From Cryptomeria japonica (lineage: Eukaryota > Streptophyta > Pinopsida > Cupressales > Cupressaceae): a stretch of DNA of 64,000 nt. Below are positions 23,546 to 35,040 of the stretch, piece after piece (the first letter of the stretch is position 1; each line of letters starts with the position of its first letter). Under the pieces are notes generated by a model. The model saw only the letters and a program-made list of their open reading frames with translations, did no database searches and was not told the DNA's origin. Made by a program: the position numbers and the translations under genes. The DNA lies in the NCBI RefSeq assembly GCF_030272615.1, contig NC_081407.1:99245897-99309896 (forward strand), read 5' to 3'.

Positions 23546-24170
23546 TGTTAAGTATGTCATTGAATATGATGAGAATATGCAAAGAATAGCAAAGCTTGTT
23601 GAATGTGGATGCTCAACTAAAGCTTAATTTGGAAAGATCATGACAAAAAAACAAAGCCAAAACTATTTAGTTGAGTATTGTTTTTCATATCTTGACCAGA
23701 GGTTGACCTATTACAAGCTACCTTGAATAAAAATAGTTTACTATCTTTTGTGGGTATTCCAAAATTTCCTCAAACACATTGGTCAATAAATGGTGGATGT
23801 GAATGGACAAGTTGTCTTATTAAGGTGGAAAAATAAGATGTATATGAAAAAATAAATGGTTTATTATGTTAAGTATGTCATCAAATATGATGAGCATATG
23901 CAAAGAATGGCAAAGCTTGAAGAATGTGGAGGTTCAATTGAAGCCTAATTTGAAAATATCATGGCAAAGAAACAAAGTCAAAACTATTTAGTTGGGTATT
24001 ATTTTTCATATCTTGACCAGAGAGTGTCCTATGACAAGCTACCTTGAATATAATAATTTATTATCTTTTGTGGGTATTCCTAAATTTCCTCAAATACATT
24101 GATCAATAAATAATCGATAGGAATAGACAAGTTGTCTTGTTAGGGTGGAAAAACAAGATGTATAAGAAAA
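23546..24170 (+). repeat. imperfect tandem duplication, period 321 bp
   Basis: The segment starting TGTTAAGTATGTCAT (23546-23866) repeats from 23867 to about 24170. Shared landmarks are CAAAACTATTTAGTTG, CTTGACCAGAG, ACAAGCTACCTTGAATA and CTTTTGTGGGTATTCC. Both copies carry different stops and look like pseudo-coding sequence of the same unidentified origin. Confidence 0.85.
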
Positions 24171-25049
24171 ACTAAAAGATTCAACCTTTATGACATATGT
24201 ACATATATTTCAACAAATTATTAAATAAAATCAATAAATATTGTCAAACCATGATATTGGGATTTGTGGAGAATGAGAGAGTTTTTAGTCCATATGGGTT
24301 CTTGAAATAAAAGTTAAGAAATAAATTAGACAATAATTTGAAAAATTGTTTGAGGATGTATACAACTAGGTATGATATCTAAAGTTTTCCTTATGAAAGG
24401 GCACTCATAGTCTAGTGGTCCATATGTGACAGAATAGGGTTGTGCAACACTTTGAAGCATGGTGGTAGTGGAACAAATGAAAATGATACAATGAATAACA
24501 CAAGTTATAATGTTTTAAAAAGTGGGCATATGTAAAGTGTTGGTGTGAATAAAGTCTTATACCCAATGTTTTTGTTATTTTCTAGTAGGGTACTTATTCT
24601 TATGACTTAAATTTTAAATAGGTCCTAAGTGGTGTTTTTAGAAGTCTTAGTTGTCTGAATAAGACACATCATATTGTCTCTTTATGACTTTTATTTAATT
24701 CAAGTTACCTAAGTCATTTAATAATTTTTTGAGGCTTTAAGAATGGGTCTCATCTTAATTGTCAAAACAAATAATAAGATAAGCACGACTCTTAATATCA
24801 TGGTCAAATTGAGGAGATGAATTGCCAAATGGAATTGGAAAATATTTAGCATTTGCTACATATTTATACTTATTATTGTATTTCATGAATCATATTCTAA
24901 AATCGAAATTGTCATTGATGATATCATTTATCTCTATCATTGAATAGTGAAATGTAATTTGTATTCTTCAAGTTTATAGTTATAAATTAATATGGCAACA
25001 CACTATTATTTGATTTATTGTAATTCTTATGCATTATAGCAATAAAAAA

Positions 25050-25170
25050 GAAGAAGAGAGTACATAGTACACTAAAAATATGCCACTAGTTATGAAGACA
25101 TTCCATTTATGAACTCTACACATAATTGTGAAGAACTGCCAAATTTATGAACTCTTTATAAAATAAGAGA
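25050..25170 (+). repeat. dispersed short repeat, copy 1
   Basis: It contains ACATAGTACACTAAAAA, GCCACTAGT.ATGAAGA and CATTTATGAACTC. Near-identical blocks occur at 58330-58380 and 58395-58495. The family is unknown. It may be the end of a DNA transposon or of a non-autonomous Helitron relative. Confidence 0.6.
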
Positions 25171-25663
25171 CGTGCATAAGTGTTAGGCTCCTGTCAGTAA
25201 TGTTGGTATTGTTTGTTATCATAAATGTATTTGGTTGCGGTGATCTATATTTAGTGTACTTTATAGAGTTGTTTAATAAGGAAAACCTTAATATAATGTT
25301 AAAATATGTAGTAGATGCACAATACCTACTTAGTGATTTATCATGAATGCTTAACTTACAAATACCTATGATAGAGACAATGGTAAAATAGAGTCTTAAC
25401 ATAAGAAATTGAGTTTTTAGTAGATGTTGATGAGAAAAGACACAATAAGTAAGCGAGAAGCTTTTAGTAGCCTATTATGAGAGTAATTAAAATTATAAGT
25501 TTGTACAAGTAATTATGTAAATCTAAGTTATTTGTAGTGATAATGACATACATGAGCATAAATAAACAATATTTCAATTATCAAATTCTATATATACCAA
25601 TAAGAAATGAAGCAAAGTTTGACAAATTGTTATGCAACTTAAGTTTGTGGTTGGTTTGCTAAT

Positions 25664-25864
25664 AGAATGTGACCATTAATGTTGAATCTGTGTGACATTA
25701 TTAAAATAAGAAATAATGGTAGCCCAGTTACTAGAGATCCATAATTGTTCTTATTTGTTTCTCTAGAATGTGACCATTAATGTTGAATCCATATGACATT
25801 ATTGAAAGAAGAAATAATGGTAGCCCAGTTACTAGAGATCCATAATTGTTCTTATTTGTTTCTC
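25664..25864 (+). repeat. tandem duplication, period 101 bp
   Basis: Two copies of a 101-bp unit beginning AGAATGTGACCATTAATGTT and including GGTAGCCCAGTTACTAGAG differ at only a few sites. It lies downstream of the Helentron-like coding block on its own strand, where such elements often carry short repeats. Confidence 0.92.
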
Positions 25865-26409
25865 CCTTTGTTCCTGTAAAGTTTTTGTTCGAGTATTTGT
25901 CATAAAACATTATTTGATTTTGTAAACAATTACAAAATGTAAAAGCATGTAAGTAGTAATCAAGATCAATAAAGAGTTGTATGTGTACCTTTCCATTTGT
26001 TATTTTGATTCGTAGTCAATGGAATTAGCAGTAATAATAACATTTCTATAATTTAATGTGAAGTGTCATGTTACTGAGAAGTTGTGCAACATAAAAATGA
26101 CTACCAATTTGTCTTGCATGTACTCTTCATATGATTTTTTTTTTAAAAGTAGGTAGCAACAATTGAATAATTGATTTGTCTACAAAACAATGTATTGTTT
26201 GTTTGTTCAGAGCCATTAGAATAGTTTTGAGATACAAAAAGAGTGGACATAGTTGACTTCTTCTTCACAACAAACAAAAAACGTAGAGCACATATTTCAG
26301 TGGCATTAGAAATAATTTTTGTAACCATGAAGTGTAAAATAATTGCTTAGGCAAACAAAGAGTTATTTAGTAATACTAGTAGATTGATACATATCTAATT
26401 GGAATTATT

Positions 26410-27132
26410 TTGATCAATTATTTGAAACTTTATAAAAATTGGATCATGATCAGTCCAATATGCTTATGATTTGTAAATATAACATTTTTGTATGTCTACA
26501 TTACTCCGTATATGATCCATTAGTGGCTTATATAGATTGTTTAATTTATGAAATATAAAGTAGATGCCATTGTTTTGCATGTAGTTTAACAGTGTTTTTT
26601 GTTGTTGTTGTTGTTGTTGTTTTCTATGGACATGTTGATGTTTAACTCAAATGCAATATATATAGTTGTTGAAGTATTTGCAAAGGAAAGTAGTTCATAT
26701 AACTGGTGTATTAGGTCTAGTATATATATTATATACATTGATTTCAATATTGATAAAAGTTATTGTTATTGTTATGGCCTCAGAATTAGTCATTTTATGT
26801 TGCTTTATTTTTTAAATAAATAAGTTGTTCTTTGTAAAAGTTGCTAGACCATGTATATGTTATGTTGAGTAATGGTTTAAATATTCTAATTGATTGTTTA
26901 AGTCAGTCAATTGGACATGTGTTTGTCGTAAACAAAGAACATCAGATAACATCAAATCATGATCATTGATTATGTCTTCTCTGTGTGAAGGTAAGTTACA
27001 AGTATTTAATGTAGATAACAATAAATGTGTGTTACTAGTTTGTTGTGGTTGTCGATTTTTAATTTGCCAATTCGCATTTGTTTCAAGTCGTGACATCTCA
27101 ATGACGAATTTTTTTAACATTAAAGTGGGCAT
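26410..27132 (-). pseudogene. Helentron EEP (AP-endonuclease-like) domain
   Basis: Directly after the helicase end the minus strand reads LLLSTLNTCNLPSHREDII then SDVLCLRQTHV. This matches the start of LINE/Helentron-type EEP nucleases, where the usual form is N-rich SL..H..D and a catalytic Glu in an ET motif (Glu here is Gln). Further on, after weak sequence and stops, YWTDHDPIFIKFQ near 26420-26460 fits the C-terminal catalytic Asp-His (DH.P) box. The frame has several stops between. In Helentrons the domain is fused to the helicase and is thought to nick DNA. Confidence 0.7.
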
Positions 27133-27149
27133 GTACTAAAGGTTTTAAC

Positions 27150-28617
27150 AAAAATAACATCTAAACTAATCTTGTTCATGATAATGTTGTGTATATCAAT
27201 CCATGTTTGTTTATGCTAGATGGATTGAATGCCAATCCTTGCATAGTGAGTTCTGGAGATCTATGTATAGTATGAGAGCATGCTAATTGTATTCAGAATT
27301 TTTTTCTAATAGTTAGTTTATTTTGGTTGTATAGTTGTTTATTAAGCTTTGCAATGCGAAGTATGGGTATTCAACTCTTGTCAATGCCATCACTATAATA
27401 TTTTTCTAGTCATTAAATATCTTGTTGGTGTCTAGTTTGTGGATCATTAAATTTGATCCAGACAATGTCATTGTTATTATTTTTTATGTGCGCTTCGAAT
27501 GCCCAATTTGATCCATTTACCAAGCCATCTACTATATCATAATAACCAATATATCTAGTTCAATTAGCATATTTAGTTTTAAGAGTATTTGTGATGGCAA
27601 GTTCATTGTGTGATTGTAAATTGATGTTTGTGTTGCAATTTTTATCATATTCGTCAATTGCAGTCAATGTGACCAGTTGCCCAGGTGCGATTGATGGCAC
27701 TTTTTGATTATGTATGTTCATATCTTTTTGTGTAAGGAAAAGGAACAAAAAATTTGAATCTATTGGTGGTGATTGTCATTAGTCTAGGCCATCAGTTGTT
27801 TGTGAGCCAATGTGTATTTTGTTGAGTACCTTAATAAAGTATTCATCCTTTTGTCATATAGTCAATTGTAATGCATAACACTTCAAATATTTTTTTTCCA
27901 AAAAATATATTGCATTAATTCATTTAATAATGGGGAATTTTTAAATGCTAGCGAATCTTGAACATGTTGCACTTGATAAAGATCACCACAAAATATGGAG
28001 TTGAGATTACCAAAATAGATGGTAGGTGTGTGCATTATGTCTCATAATCGCTTGTCTATGAAGTGAAAGAACCTTGCACCTACTAAGGAAATTTCATCTA
28101 CCAAGAGTACATGTAATTGTTGATAACGTTTTGACATTGCATCTAATGTTTCAACATTCAGTGGGATGAACTCTGTCTTGTTAAATGTCATGTGCAATAT
28201 CAAGTGCATTATCATGCCACCTATGTTTTGTGTTGCTCTTCTTTTAAAAGCAAGCATTAAGCCTTTTGGTTTATCTAGATCATTATCAATAGATTTTTTG
28301 TATTTGTGAATAAGTGTTTGATATATGACTTTTACAGTAATTTTTTTGCCTGTTCCAACTCCTCCTATTAGGAACAAGTGTAATGGTATTTTTGTATATT
28401 TTATTGTTTTCAATACAATATCTTTTATGATTGCTTGTTGCTCTTTGTTCAACATTTGTCTAAGCTTATAGTACTCATTATTGTTAGTTATGTGAGGATG
28501 TTTTGTAACTTCAAATACATTCTGGCTTGTTTTATTTGATTTGTTGACTTGTATTGTTTCAATGTCTGATTGTATGTTATATTGATCATTTTGTAATACA
28601 CCAGTTTTTGCAAACAA
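27150..28617 (-). pseudogene. PIF1-type helicase of the Helentron
   Basis: Minus-strand segment 28617-28042 contains LNKEQQAIIKDIV, the Walker A loop GGVGTGKK (the last residue would normally be Ser or Thr) and the Walker B LLVDEISLVG. Past a stop, motifs continue: FGNLNSIFCGDLYQV, EYDKNCNT, DGLVNGSNW and, near 27270, LACSHTIHRSPELT, which is the PIF1 motif usually written A.TIHKSQG.T. Several stops and frame changes occur. Helicase activity would unwind the donor strand during rolling-circle transposition. The altered Walker A and stops mean it is dead. Confidence 0.9.
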
Positions 28618-28998
28618 TCAATTATTGTTGTCATTGTTTTCTGTATTAAGTTCATTTATAACTTTGTTAAGATCATCTCATGAATGATTTCCATTGTATA
28701 TTATGTGGTTCATTTTTATATTTGTTTCATGATATAAATATGTACCATGTCACATTTTGAAACCATTTATGAGTTTTTTTTTCACTAACCATAAATAGGA
28801 AATAAAGTAGTAATTGTTCTCAACAATAATTTTCTAAGTTGGTATGTTTGTTGAAGTTAACAAATTGTATAATATTTTCTTTTAATGCATTATGCCATTT
28901 CCTACCATCCTTTGTAAATCTTGATACAAATTGTACAAGACAGGTGTGTGAAATTGCTTTAGGCCTTACGAGATAGTAATCTATTAATAAATTGGATA

Positions 28999-29412
28999 TT
29001 ACATTTTTTTATCATCTAGTTCTTTGTCCAATTGCTTTGTTTGTTTTGGGACAAATGTTTGGTCATCTTCAGCTCTTATATCAATGAATACGCACTTCCT
29101 CGAGCTATAGTTTAATGGAAGTGATAAAATAATGTGAGTTCCTTGTTGTGAAGACATTTGTTGTAAATTTAATAATTCATTGCCAAGTTTACTTATCATT
29201 TTTATGGCATCAATATTATTTTTTTCATGGTCTTCACAAATTCTTTTGAATGCAGATGTCATTGACCTGTCTACTTTTGTCATGTAGGAGTTGCAATGCA
29301 TTGTTGCAGCGTATGCATTCAAAACAAATTGTGCATTTGTATTTGCTTTCCATATTTTTAGCAATGTTTTAGCAAAGCTATTATTCCATATATCAAATGG
29401 TTCTCTTCTCAA
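28999..29412 (-). pseudogene. Helitron Rep C-terminal region (tyrosine motif)
   Basis: A 137-residue stretch on the minus strand reads W.AN.NAQFVLNAYAA and then SYMTKVDRSM, the part of the Rep domain with the catalytic tyrosines followed by a Lys (Y..K form). Then comes ELLNLQQMSSQQGTHIILSLPL and SSRKCVFID, the linker conserved between Rep and helicase in Helitrons. It is in a different frame from the HUH segment upstream, implying an indel near 29420-29500. Confidence 0.85.
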
Positions 29413-29559
29413 AAATAGTGCAAGCCTATGAATTATAGATCTAATAGCATTTATGTAATCATCTTTAGTAATAACATTCGAAATGAAAATACGTTGTCAT
29501 AGTTTGTGTGCTGTAAAATACAAATTATGTTTTTTTGCCCTGGAAACAATTTTTTCTTC

Positions 29560-30199
29560 ATTGTCTTCAAGTGGTTCAAGTATTTAAGTTTTTTTCATTG
29601 GTGGAAATGGAAAATTGTATCAATGGGTCTTTTTTTTTAATTCCTACATTGTTTTGCATGGTGATGTCTATGTACAATAACTATTTTACAATCTAGATGT
29701 TAAGTGTTACATTTAATATAGTTGTCTACAAATGCTTCAATAGTTCCATTAGTATCTTTACCATAAATTAGTGCATTTACAATTCATAAGAGGGAGTGAT
29801 CGTGTTCATTGCCATGATTTTGAAATTGGATTACAGAGAAATAATCTGATATTGTACCAAAAAATGAGTTCTCTATTAATATCAAATTTTTTATTGCATT
29901 AATTCTTTGTCTATAATACCGTGCACATGTTGCAGGATCTTTTTATACTAAATAAGATTTTTTGTCTCCATTTATAGCACTGTGTTGTTAACATGTTGTT
30001 CTCTAGTGTGCATTATGTAATTCTTCAAGTGTCTTTGTTAATGGTTTCCAATAGTGTTCAACACTTGTAAATGTAATGAAAAAAGTAGGTGGTCCATGCG
30101 AGGACAATTTTTAATTTAATTGATGCAAATAATTTGGGGCTATTGTTATTCTTCTGAAATCTACATTACTAATATCAGATTTCAGTAATCTTTCTAAAT
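29560..30199 (-). pseudogene. Helitron HUH Rep segment
   Basis: On the minus strand: PPTFFITFTSVEHYWKPL, then DPATCARYYRQRINAI, FFGTISDYFSVIQFQNHG and EHDHSLL. The His-Asp-His at 29796-29804 is the HUH metal-binding motif of rolling-circle Rep nucleases. It is followed by the HHH.K.C....K zinc-like region near 29640. Stops occur after HSLL and twice more. This enzyme would cleave and join single DNA strands at the element ends. Confidence 0.85.
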
Positions 30200-30988
30200 T
30201 AGGTTTTTTTTACATCTTTTGCTAGGAGCTTTCTTCCTTTTAGTTGGCCTTTGCATAGTCTTGTCCAAATTGTAGACATGACTTGTTCTATAAGTATTTT
30301 AATGGTCTTCAAAAATAGATTTGTTGTATGGTAGGTGAATTTTTTATTAGAGTGTTGTAATTCCCATTTTGCAACTTTTTGGTTTGAGTATTTGTTTGTA
30401 ATGTCTTTGTCATGTGGGTCTCCAAAGAATAATGTAGGAAAATTCATTTCTTTCACATATTTATCTTTGAAGATCCTAATAGGATTATGTCCTTCTGCTG
30501 GTAAAACTTCTATGATCTTGTCTTGCATTTCATTTATGCATTTAGATTCAGTGAAGCCAATGTTTCACATAGAATATCATCTTTTGTGTCACTTTCCACG
30601 TCATTTTGCTCGTACTATTTTCATTAGTTTTGTCATATACATACTTTAATTGAAGGATTTGCTTCCAATTTTTATTTAATATTTGAACATTTGCAATTCT
30701 ATATGATTTCTTTCTATATAATTATTTCAAAAATTTCATGATGATACTTGTACATATCATTCTTGTTTGATATGTGTTTTTGTATTCTAGTTGTCTTTTA
30801 AGAGCAATCACAATTGTCGATGTTTCATCAGTAGAGCATGGTAATGTTGTTTGTATGACATCTATATCGACTAGTACATTTTTAATTGAGCCAATTGAGC
30901 CTATTTGAGATTTCTTATATCCTAATTGCCATATTTGTGAAAATATAATTCTAAGTGTCAATAGTCTCTCTTCTAATTGTGAAAGCAT
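30199..30988 (-). pseudogene. Helitron N-terminal region (DUF6570-like)
   Basis: 30988-30722 reads LEERLLTLRIIFSQIWQLG then NVLVDIDVIQTTLP and ALKRQLEYKNTYQ. This matches the region usually called DUF6570 before the Rep of many Helitrons, especially animal and fungal ones. 30528-30199 continues with LPAEGHNPIRIF, NFPTLFFGD and VAKWELQHSNKKF, the Helitron-like N-terminal domain. The 190 bases between are frame-shifted and poorly preserved. Function is not well known but it precedes Rep in autonomous elements. Confidence 0.82.
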
Positions 30989-31351
30989 TGTTACATATCA
31001 CAATGGCTTGTTTGTCTGAATATAATCAGGTGTTGCATATTCGAGTATTTTAGATCATTTTAATGATGTTTTGCATTTGGAGAAAATATAGTTTGTCGAT
31101 ATCAAATGTCTATTTTTTGTCAAATTAAGATATGCTTGCATTTATTTATTTTTGAAATTTGCAATGTCTTTCTTATAATGCAATACTTGACAAATTGAAC
31201 ATGCACATCTAAGCATATCCTGAACTTGTTTCTTGAACAATTCTATTGGTGACATTTTTTCTTTGTTGAGGTGTGTAGACATTCTTATATGTTTTACATG
31301 TATTTGTTTATTGATCTTTCAAAGTTATTTGAAGTTATAATATATGTTTTT

Positions 31352-31990
31352 CTAATTTTGGATATATGAAGTTATCTTATGCTCATTATGAGTTCTAATA
31401 AATTGTTTAATTTTACAAAGTGTTATGTTTGGATGTCTTTTTGTTTGGTGTGTTTTATATGATAACAGTCCTTCAAAGTGTCCACAAAGAGGATTTGTAT
31501 CATGGAAGAGGATAGATAATGAGTCCACACTGGGTGATTGGTTGAAATGTAAGTATTTATTTGATGTTGTAAGTGACCAAACACTTATTTGTATATCTAG
31601 CCATTTTGACAACCATTAATATAAAACATGTCTCCCCATAATCCAATTTCTTCATTATTTATATTTAGTATTGCAAATTTTCTCATTCTACAAAAATATG
31701 TCTCAATGTCATCTGTTCTATGCAATTCTTATAATGTGTGAGGATCTAATTCATAGTTAAATGAAGTATTTGCTTCTATATTGCATTGTGAAAGGCATTT
31801 CAAGAAGTAGTCAATTGTTCCGTTACGTAATTGAATTGATGTGTAATATTTATTAAGGAGGAATTCTAGTGAATGAAAAAAGCAATCTCCTACATTGTAT
31901 TTGAACATGCTGACTCTAGACAATCCTTGACTTCTGGAACATCATCTATATTGCATGTTTCAAAATTGTTTGCAAATATATATTTATCTA
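31352..31990 (-). pseudogene. OTU-like domain of the Helentron
   Basis: The minus strand reads KYNVGDCFFHSLEFLL (the Asp-x-Cys active-site box of OTU-type peptidases), then TSIQLRNGTIDYFLKCLSQC. After a gap come LWGDMFYINGCQN and, one frame away, LDIQISVWSL, and GHFEGLL with the His box. Upstream, ETCNIDDVPEVKDCL is read in another frame. OTU domains cleave ubiquitin linkages and occur as N-terminal additions in Helentrons. The assignment rests on motif order, not on a search. Confidence 0.7.
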
Positions 31991-32107
31991 CATTAATTAT
32001 GTCTTTTAGTTGTTGTTTGTTTGTGGTCTATTTTTTTCATTGTCTAAACAAATATGAAATTTGCAATGGTAAAAGAACATAAGTGTGATGTACCTGTGAT
32101 ATATCTG

Positions 32108-33348
32108 TGTAGCATCGTAAACTGTCACCGGGCGAATTTACACCTCATGTTTGTGCCCCTACTTTAGCTTGTCCTATCACATTCAAATGTCTAGGTCTGT
32201 TTTGCGCCTATTCTCTAGTTATGATGCCATGTGCACCCATTGGTAGGTCTATTGGTTGGGAACTTCTCTCCCTAAAGCCTTATTTTGGCCCCTTATACAA
32301 AAAAACCATGATACCCAACACCCTAGTCTTGGACCATGGCACCCAATACCTTTATCTTAGACAATGGCGCTCAACAGTATGGTCACCCTCAATGGGGCCC
32401 AAATTTGAATTGGGGCAAGAGTGGTATTTTCTTGATGGGAATTGATCCTCATGGCTCCACATGACCATTGGAGATTGGCCTAATCAAAAATTTACCTAGA
32501 CACTCCTATATAAAGATATTTGATCAACCTAATTTCATCTAAGACTCTAAGAAATCAACTCCTAGCATCCTTGTATCCGTTAAGTGTTCATTATAAAGCA
32601 TTAGAGATATTCAAGGATACATATTACTCATTCAATCAATGTGGAGTAAAATTACATCATTCATATGTAAGCATGTGTGTGTGATCAATTAGGGTTTTGT
32701 CATGCCATTTCATACAACACATGTGATTATGTTCAAAAAAGAAAAGCATCATCATCAACAATTGCATGTTTGAGTTGTATCTATCCAGTATTTATTTTAG
32801 TATTTACATTATTTCATTCAAGGTTAATTCCTAAACCAAGGTTTGACTTAGGCAAACCCCTATACCCAAAAATTTCCCCTGTTTTCACTATGTGTAGAAA
32901 TAGGTACAAAGTTGCATTTCAGAGGATCAATAGGATTCACAGAGATGAACAAGTTCACCTTTTACCGACAAAACGTTTGGAGGACTAGGGCAACCACCAC
33001 CACAGTCCCGACAATTTAGGCCAAATTTTTGGGAGTACATCCAAATCATAATCCTTTGATCAGAGCCAGGTTTGTGGCTTCATATAGTGGTTGTATCTCA
33101 CTATTTATGCCCAATCTCTTCAATATTCACCCATTTACCCTAATTTAAACATTTTTACAATTCAGCTTAGAAAAAGGGAATAAAATCCTAACCCCAATTG
33201 GAACCTAATTAGTATTGCAGAGCTTTCTTCCTAAGAGGGATTAAGCCTAGATCTATTAGGTCCATCCCTCTTTCAATGTAATGGCCCTTTAAGCAAAATT
33301 AGTGGTTTTATTATATTTTATGGTGAAACACTAATTTTCACTATTATA
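32108..33348 (+). repeat. LARD-like element 5' LTR
   Basis: Starts TGTAGCATCGTAAACTGTCACC and ends TTTCACTATTATA (expected CA end mutated). It contains an extra stretch relative to the 3' LTR around 32300-32390 (repeats of CCATGGCACCCAA type). Confidence 0.8.
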
Positions 33349-33351
33349 TTT

Positions 33352-33365
33352 TGGTGAACCCAACA
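33352..33365 (+). other. candidate primer binding site
   Basis: TGGTGAACCCAACA lies three bases past the LTR end. The position is right for a primer site, but I cannot name the tRNA. Confidence 0.5.
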
Positions 33366-33368
33366 TCT

Positions 33369-35040
33369 TAAACACTTATTTCTAATTTGTGTTCTCAAAT
33401 ATGATTTGTGAGCATTCTAATTTTCAAATTTGCACTATAGTGTAGGAGCACCTAAAACATGTTCAAATTTTGATGTAAGGGGTCAAGTAGATAGGGTCTA
33501 GGCATAAGAAAGTCATTTTGTGATGTAATAAGGTCTTAAAAAAACATTTATGATGTTTTTAGGGTCATTTGGTTTTAAATTGGAAAAGTATGTAAAATGT
33601 TGTAAAAGATGTCAAAATTTGTAAAGTTGTCATGTTGAAAAGTTGTCAAATTGCAAGTTTGGGGAAGTTGAAGGGTCGTGGAGCCCAAAAATAAGTTTTT
33701 CTTGGTTTGGGAGGTTGGAAAAAGTATATAATGGCTTTGTGAATGTTGGAAAATGGGGTTGGTGGATTTGGTGAAGTTTGAGGAAGAAACAATGAATAAA
33801 GCATTTCAATTTTCTGCAATCTAAATTGGTTTTTGCTGCTCTTTTTCTTCACACATGCTTGTATGGATTAATGGTGGTCTGACATTGATTAGACATGAAT
33901 ATTTATTGAATTACGTTTCTCTTAAATTTGGTGGCATAAAATTTGGTCAAGATTTGAGGGAGTTATGGTAATTTTAATGACTATTACTTTCAGATTTTTC
34001 AGTAACAGTCTCGTTGCAGCGAATTGTACCACCACGTATAGTTTTTTGATGTTGTAAAATCCATATGGTTTGATAGAGGAGTGATTCTTCTTCCTTTTGC
34101 AACAATTTTGAGCGAATTTAATTAAGTTTGTGCAAAGTTATGACAAATTTTCTAAGATTAGCCCTCGTGAGTAGATTAACAGTCATTATTTGGGAGATGT
34201 GTTCCAAAACAACTATACCTCTATTTTACATGTTTTATAATCCTCGAAAGGGTACTTGAATATATATTTAGTTTTTCATTGTCTGGCCTACCTTAGAAGT
34301 TGTTCCCTGTTTTGTCAATTGCAAGGGCTAGTAGGAGATAACCCAGTTAGGAGGTGCATATAGGGGTTTGATAAAACCAGAGTTTTTGATAGTTTCCAAA
34401 GGTGTATATATGATCTATTTAATTGATTTAACGTGTTCCAAAAGTCCGTGGAGTCTTGTGAATGATCAATCCCTTACTTGGTGTTTGTAGCTCTATGAGG
34501 CGTAGTGCCATTGTGAAGAGAACTTGTGTTTGTTAGTGGTTGAATGTGGAGTTTGGTGAAAAGTTTAAAGTGATATGAATACATATATGGATCAGAGACT
34601 AAATTATGCAAGGTTTCCTTGTCTAATGTGATTGGTTATTTGGGATAATGGAAGGTTACGAGCCCATTGTTGTGAAATATGCCTACTTGGTATTGATATG
34701 CGTACATGGTTCTGTCAATTGGAACCTGACCTATTGCATCACACTCATAGATTATATTTTTAATCAAATTACATAAATTTAGAGGTTAAATTCATAAACA
34801 CCCTAATTTATTTTGCTTAATTTGGTTTGTGGGTTGCAAAATTTATAATTTTTATTTTCAGATATGATTTTAGACATTCATAATGGTACTTAATAGATCT
34901 AATTTGTTTTCCATTTCAAATATGATTACATTTATTTTCACTTATATTTATCATAATCATGTGTTGGATAATTATTTCTTTCACTTCACATTGCTTCTTT
35001 TCATTTATAGCACTTTGGCATGTTACATTATTAGAATTTC
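33369..35040. other. LARD-like element, 5' leader without genes
   Basis: No convincing reading frame. A long untranslated leader before gag is common in gypsy derivatives. Confidence 0.5.

Larger units (their letters stand above)
22915..25640. other. degenerate, mostly non-coding region
   Basis: No intact gene. Between 22990 and 23640 the plus strand has short coding-like pieces, including one with KEFLNLLGVKVP and a Cys-rich CKCKICSYKYNR stretch. These might be the zinc-finger start of a decayed hAT-type transposase, but I cannot confirm it. The 321-bp duplication is listed separately. A short repeat near 25050-25170 recurs at 58330-58510. Confidence 0.35.
26410..31990 (-). mobile_element. 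decayed Helentron-like (Helitron2) element
   Basis: On the minus strand one reads, in order, an OTU-like cysteine-protease-type domain, a Helitron N-terminal/DUF6570-like region, a HUH Rep segment, the conserved Rep-to-helicase linker, a PIF1-family helicase with C-terminal motifs, and an endonuclease/exonuclease/phosphatase (EEP) domain. Helitrons replicate by rolling circle. An OTU domain plus an EEP nuclease after the helicase is the Helentron arrangement described mostly in animals, whereas canonical plant Helitrons have Rep-helicase with separate RPA genes. Many stops and frame changes show it is old. Element termini were not found; the right side is cut or bordered by the LTR element starting at 32108. 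Confidence 0.85.

Noticed and set aside
26601-26620. (GTT)n run as a possible Helentron end
   Set aside because: It is a plain trinucleotide microsatellite inside the EEP pseudogene and not a terminal structure.
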